Source: Anaeramoeba flamelloides
Taxonomy: Eukaryota > Metamonada > Anaeramoebidae
Direction: 5' to 3'
NCBI GenBank assembly: GCA_027625915.1
Contig: JANTQA010000047.1
Coordinates: 13,330,001 to 13,394,000 of the forward strand
Length of the DNA: 64,000 nucleotides
Positions 60,153 through 64,000 of the stretch are shown piece by piece (the stretch's first letter is position 1; every line of letters begins with the position of its first letter). The position numbers and the translations under genes are program-made. Under the pieces are notes generated by a model. It was not told where the DNA came from and ran no database searches. It was given only the letters and a program-made list of their open reading frames with translations.

Positions 60153-61338
60153 TTTAGAGAAACGATAAAAGGAAACTTGTCAAATAATGAATTTACCATA
60201 AGAAGGTTGGAATCCTCGTAAAAATATTATTTTTGATTGTTTATCATTTTCTCAAAAAGTTACAAAAACTCCAATATGCAATTTAAATTAAAAATCGGAT
60301 ATATTCTGCATAGAACCACTAATTCTTTGAAGAAATTATCTGACCAATTTGACTCTTTTTGAACTTTTCGGAAAATGTTGGACAATTGGAAGAAAATCCC
60401 TCTCAATTTATGAATTGTAATCTAATCTTTGAGATATTTTGTCAGATTCGCTCTCTCACTAGGTTAAACGATATCTCTGATTTGAATTAGGGATTTGGTT
60501 AAGTGCTATAGAGTGTCGTCAAGTGCCGTGGAGTCCCTAGGTTTTCCATAATTCAAAAGAATAAGGTAAAATAAAAGATTTTACTCAATTCTTTTGAATT
60601 CTGGAAAAGCTAACGGCGATTTTCTTTAATTTGAGAAATAAAAACAAAAATTTAAGACATTTTCTTTTATTTCAAAAATTAAAAAATGTCGTTATGTTTT
60701 CTCAAGTTTTCTGTTTATTTGTAAAATTCTATTGATCTTTGTTAGGTTTTTTTTACTTTAGAAATAAACCGAAAATTTATTAAAATTTTCGGTTTATTTC
60801 TAAAGTAAAAAAAACCTAGAACACTTCACAAATAAAAACAGTAAACCTCAAAGAAAATTGGAGTTAGGATTTTTTTAATTCAAAAGAAGAGAGTCAAAAT
60901 CACAAATTTTTGGTCAATTTATTCAAATTAAAAAAACCTATGCAATCTACAACACTTGACGGCACTCTATAGCACTTAACCAAATCCCTAATTCAAATCA
61001 GAGATATCGTTTAACCTAGTGAGAGAGCGAATCTGACAAAATATCTCAAAGATTAGATTACAATTCATAAATTGAGAGGGATTTTCTTCCAATTGTCCAA
61101 CATTTTCCGAAAAGTTCAAAAAGAGTCAAATTGTTCAGATAATTTCTTCAAAGAATTAGTGGTTCTATGCAGAATATGTCCGATTTTTAATTTAGCTTGC
61201 ATATTGGAGTTTTTGTAACTTTTTGAGAAAATGATAAACAATCAAAAGTAATATTTTTACGAGGATTCCAACCTCCGACCATCATGATTGTAAATTTGTC
61301 ATTTTACCGGTGGCCTTTTATCACTTCTCTAAAAAAAA
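60153..61338. mobile_element. 1.2 kb fold-back palindrome
   Basis: Left arm (about 60204-60540) and right arm (about 60940-61274) are near-perfect inverted copies of roughly 335 bases, for example GGTTGGAATCCTCGTAAAAA against TTTTTACGAGGATTCCAACC, and AGGGATTTGGTTAAGTGCTA against TAGCACTTAACCAAATCCCT. Weaker pairing extends outwards to TTTTAGAGAAACGATAAAAG (60153) and its partner near 61338. The core (60530-60960) consists of smaller hairpins, including a perfect palindrome at 60744-60817, and matches 3780-4180 in inverted orientation. No coding frame. It resembles a fold-back transposon; such a structure would extrude as a cruciform. Confidence 0.8.
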
Positions 61339-61550
61339 TAATATTGTTTTTTGATCTATCAAAAAATATAAATATTCAAATTGTTTCAATAAAAATAATT
61401 ATTTGAAAAGAGGCTTTTTTTATTTATTTATTGTGAGAAAGGAATAATCAAAGAAAATTTACTAAATAAAAAAAAGAAGAAAAATAATTAAAATATTAAA
61501 GTAAAAAAAAATATTATATCATTTACATGACCAACTTAAAAATTATCCAC

Positions 61551-61636
61551 TGTCGTTAGGTTTTCCAGGATTTGAAAGAATTGAGTAAAATCCTTGATTT
61601 TACTAAATTCTTTCGAATCCTGGAAAACCGAGACAC
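61551..61636. mobile_element. Small family-P hairpin, first copy
   Basis: TGTCGTTAGGTTTTCCAGGA opens a stem of about 33 pairs closed by TCCTGGAAAACCGAGACA. The loop is TCCTTGA. It is preceded by CCAC, as is the second copy. Confidence 0.75.
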
Positions 61637-61730
61637 GTCTCCTGAAACAGGAGGAGTAAAAACCCGATAGAAAGATTATTAGCAATAAATAAGATTCCAC
61701 AAACTGTGATTAATAAATTGGTATTCCACT

Positions 61731-61820
61731 GTCGTTAGGTTTTTTTTTAATTTAAAAGAATGGAGTAAAATCTTTGATTTTGCTAAATTCTTTTGAATTG
61801 AAAAAAAAAACCTAGACACT
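61731..61820. mobile_element. Small family-P hairpin, second copy
   Basis: GTCGTTAGGTTTTTTTTTAA opens and AAAAAAAAAACCTAGACACT closes the hairpin, with GAGTAAAATCTTTGATTTTG in the middle. Same orientation as the first copy, 180 bases away, with matching flanking CCACT and CTCC. Confidence 0.7.
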
Positions 61821-63034
61821 ACCTCCGAAAAGTGGGGCACTATGTACCCGAATTTGTATATTTTTTTACTATTTTAGGAATTTTTTATTTTCAATTTTTT
61901 TTATTTTCATTTTTTCTTTATTTGCTTAAGTTTTCTAACCATAAGAGCTTTGATGAAAAATTCTCGACAAGAACAATAAATTTCGTAATTTTGATTCGCC
62001 AGATTAAAGAAAAGAGGCTTTTTTTGAAATTTTAAATTCAAATTGAAAAACAAAATGTTATTATTATTGAAGGAAATAAATTAAACGAAAAAGAAGAAGA
62101 AGAAGGAAAAAAAATATTTGAATAAAAGTAAAAAGTAATTTTTGCATTTTCTCATACATCTTTTTCTTTTTTCTTCTTCCCTTTTTCCTCAACATTTTTT
62201 AAAGCAATAATTATTAAAACCGAATTGAAAAAAAAATTCAATTCTAGAAGACTATATTTTAGAATGATCAGGAAGTTAAATCTAAGAAAGTTTTTTTTCA
62301 AAAAATTTTTGTTGATAAAATAAAAAAGTAATATTTAGTTTTTGAATTGATGAACGAATTGTTTTGTTTGTTTTTAATTTTATTTTACATTTTTATTTTT
62401 AATTATTTTGTTTTTAGTGGTACCCGTGCTTATTTAGAGACAAAAATTTAATCCTTAAATAATAAATAGATTTTTCATATATCTTTAAGAAAAAAATGTT
62501 TTTTTTTCAATGTATTTAAAAACAAGACTAGGTCATTGTTTTATATATCGTTTAGTCGTAAATTTGAGAATAATTTCATTGAAAATACAATAACCATAAA
62601 TAAATTAGAACTACGTTTTTTAAAAATTCTTTGTTTTTTTTTTTAAAATTCTTTGTTTGTTTTTAAAAGTTATTTGTTTTTTTTTAAAAATATAATATAT
62701 TTAAATAACCAATTTTTGTTTTGGATGAAATATATATTTTTTCTTTGTATATCAAAATTAATCGCAAGAATAAAAAGAAAAAAGAATGATTTGAGATGAA
62801 TTTTTAATCCTCATTTAAAAAAAACTAATTTTTTTTTTTTTTTAAAAAAAAAGAAAAAATTATTGGAAAAATAAATAGAAAATATTTTTTGTTTTTTTTT
62901 TTTTTAATTAATTTTGTGTTTTTTATTTTTTTATCAGAAAAATGGAAATATTTTGCAAACCAATCAGAAGTCAAAATCCAAAAAATGTTGAATATATATA
63001 ACGATAGATACATCAATCGATACTTAATAAATAA

Positions 63035-63036
<2 letters not shown>

Positions 63037-63070
<34 letters not shown>
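63037..63070. repeat. (TA)n microsatellite
   Basis: About 17 TA units. Confidence 0.9.
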
Positions 63071-63072
<2 letters not shown>

Positions 63073-63544
63073 TGATAAAAAAAGATATTTGAAAATTTTT
63101 TAATATTAATTTGAAAAAAAATAATGATTTTTGGTATGAATATTATTATTAAATTCTGCAAACATTTATTTGATACAATTTAACAATTAAAAAATTTTCA
63201 AATATCTTTTATGAATCTCATTCGTATCATACTACTAAATACTCAAAATGAGTTGTCAATTTAAAATTATAAAAGAAGGAAATAAATTGTAAAGAAAATC
63301 AAAAAAAGTTTGTGTGTTTTTTGTTATTTTTTTAATGTTTTTTTATTTTTTTGTTTTTTTGTTTTTTTTTTTAATTTTTTTTTTTTTTTGTTTTTAATTT
63401 TATTTTTTTTGTTTTTGTGAAAGATTGTGGATGTAATTTGAAAATGTTTTTTGTTATTATTGTTTTTTTTTTTTTTAAATTGTTTATTTGAATTGTTTTT
63501 TATAATATTTCTACCTATTATTTTCATTTTTAAAAAAAAAGGAA

Positions 63545-64000
63545 TTATTTTTTTTCATGATGTTTATGTCTAGAATTTATGCTTGAGTGTGTGCTTTGAT
63601 TTTTTTCTCTTCTTTCTTTAAGATCTCTATAGCCATCACGAGAATAATGGTTTGATCTTTTTCTTTCAGATCTTCTTCGATCCATATTGGTTTGTTGAGA
63701 TTCCTCTTTTCTTTGGCCATTTGATGAAGATTTGTGATATCTATTAGGATTATTATTTGTGTAATTTTGTTCTGAAATTTTAGAATTATAAGAAGAGGAT
63801 GAAGTAGACGAGGTAGACGAGGTAGAGGAAGTAGAGGAATTAGAGGAATTAGAGGAATTAGATGAAGTAGACGAGGTAGATGAATTAGACGAAGTGGATG
63901 GATTATTTGATAATTTTTGTTGATCTTGTAAATTATGAAGGTTTTGTTTTCGAAGTTGATCTATTTGTTGTTGTTGCTGCTGCTGTAATAATTTAAATTT
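63545..64000 (-). CDS. C-terminal part of a Gln/Ser-rich, basic protein (runs off window)
   Basis: The minus strand is open from the window edge for 151 codons to TAA at 63545-63547, with no start. It reads LLQQQQQQIDQLRKQNLHNL, a Ser/Thr/Asn tract of about 40 residues built from nine-base units (TCTAATTCC, TCTACCTCG types), then a basic end with NMDRRRSERKRSNHYSRDGY, DLKERREK and SRHKHHEKK. The Arg/Ser/Lys/His-rich tail recalls nuclear RNA-processing proteins, but no domain is visible. TTATTACAG just inside the edge could be a splice acceptor, in which case the exon starts at the CAG run. Clearly coding; function unknown. Confidence 0.75.
   Translation of the reverse strand, partial: KFKLLQQQQQQQIDQLRKQNLHNLQDQQKLSNNPSTSSNSSTSSTSSNSSNSSNSSTSSTSSTSSTSSSSYNSKISEQNYTNNNPNRYHKSSSNGQRKEESQQTNMDRRRSERKRSNHYSRDGYRDLKERREKNQSTHSSINSRHKHHEKK

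Larger units (their letters stand above)
57965..63544. other. Gene-free stretch with repeats and large palindrome
   Basis: Family-K fragment (about 57990-58130), family-E copy (about 58200-58600), a further family-K copy (58729-59250), the 1.2 kb palindrome (60153-61338), two small hairpins (61551-61636 and 61731-61820), then AT-rich sequence with a TA microsatellite (63037-63070) and poly-T blocks. Open stretches at plus 59116-59379 (repeat-derived) and plus 59664-59903 (hydrophobic, no motif) are not convincing genes. Confidence 0.55.

Noticed and set aside
61832-62035. 67-codon plus-strand frame just after the second hairpin
   Set aside because: AT-driven Phe/Leu composition with no motif.
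1-64000. CRISPR arrays, rRNA genes, retroelement coding regions, telomeric repeats
   Set aside because: Looked for and not seen: no regularly spaced repeats, no rRNA-like blocks, no reverse transcriptase, integrase or capsid frames, and no terminal simple repeat.

Overview
This window is nuclear DNA of a very AT-rich, intron-containing eukaryote, most likely a free-living amoeboid protist. The evidence is spliceosomal GT-AG introns in every long gene, poly-T/poly-A tracts, Asn-, Lys/Glu- and Ser-rich low-complexity protein stretches, the standard code, and a gene set seen in amoebae (lysosomal phospholipase B-like protein, VIT-vWA protein, plant/amoeba-type MAP3K). Anaeramoeba-like or amoebozoan affinity is my guess; nothing here proves it. 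Gene density is low: about eight protein genes or parts of genes and one tRNA in 64 kb, with the rest mostly short non-autonomous DNA transposons and decayed sequence.

Layout. 1-11 kb: tRNA-Ser(UGA) among nested transposons. 11.2-12.8 kb: an orphan terminal exon and a small membrane-anchored charged protein, minus strand. 13-18.6 kb: repeats only. 18.6-20.1 kb: DCN1-type cullin neddylation factor (minus, five exons, the first carrying only ATG). 25.4-30.7 kb: phospholipase B-like hydrolase (plus) with a 3.3 kb second intron that holds two near-identical candidate box C/D snoRNAs. 31-35.6 kb: repeats and relics, including a decayed Rab-like P-loop. 35.6-44.9 kb: a 1,518-residue VIT-vWA protein (plus) whose vWA domain is split by a 4.6 kb intron containing a transposon and an antisense LRR-like pseudogene. 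49.3-54.9 kb: an NPK1/MEKK-type MAP3K (plus) with a 2.5 kb intron and a reading-frame break at a 22-A run. 56.7-58.0 kb: two short minus-strand genes, one ending at a HAD-phosphatase motif. 60.1-61.8 kb: a 1.2 kb palindrome and two small hairpins. 63.5-64 kb: the 3' end of a Ser-rich/basic protein running off the window.

The genes do not form a pathway: protein neddylation, lysosomal lipid hydrolysis, a vWA scaffold and a signalling kinase are unrelated neighbours. What links the region is its architecture. The three plus-strand genes each carry one giant intron loaded with transposon copies beside small ordinary introns. Several inverted-repeat families can be followed as full copies, empty sites and nested insertions. 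The most distinctive single item is the duplicated intronic snoRNA candidate.
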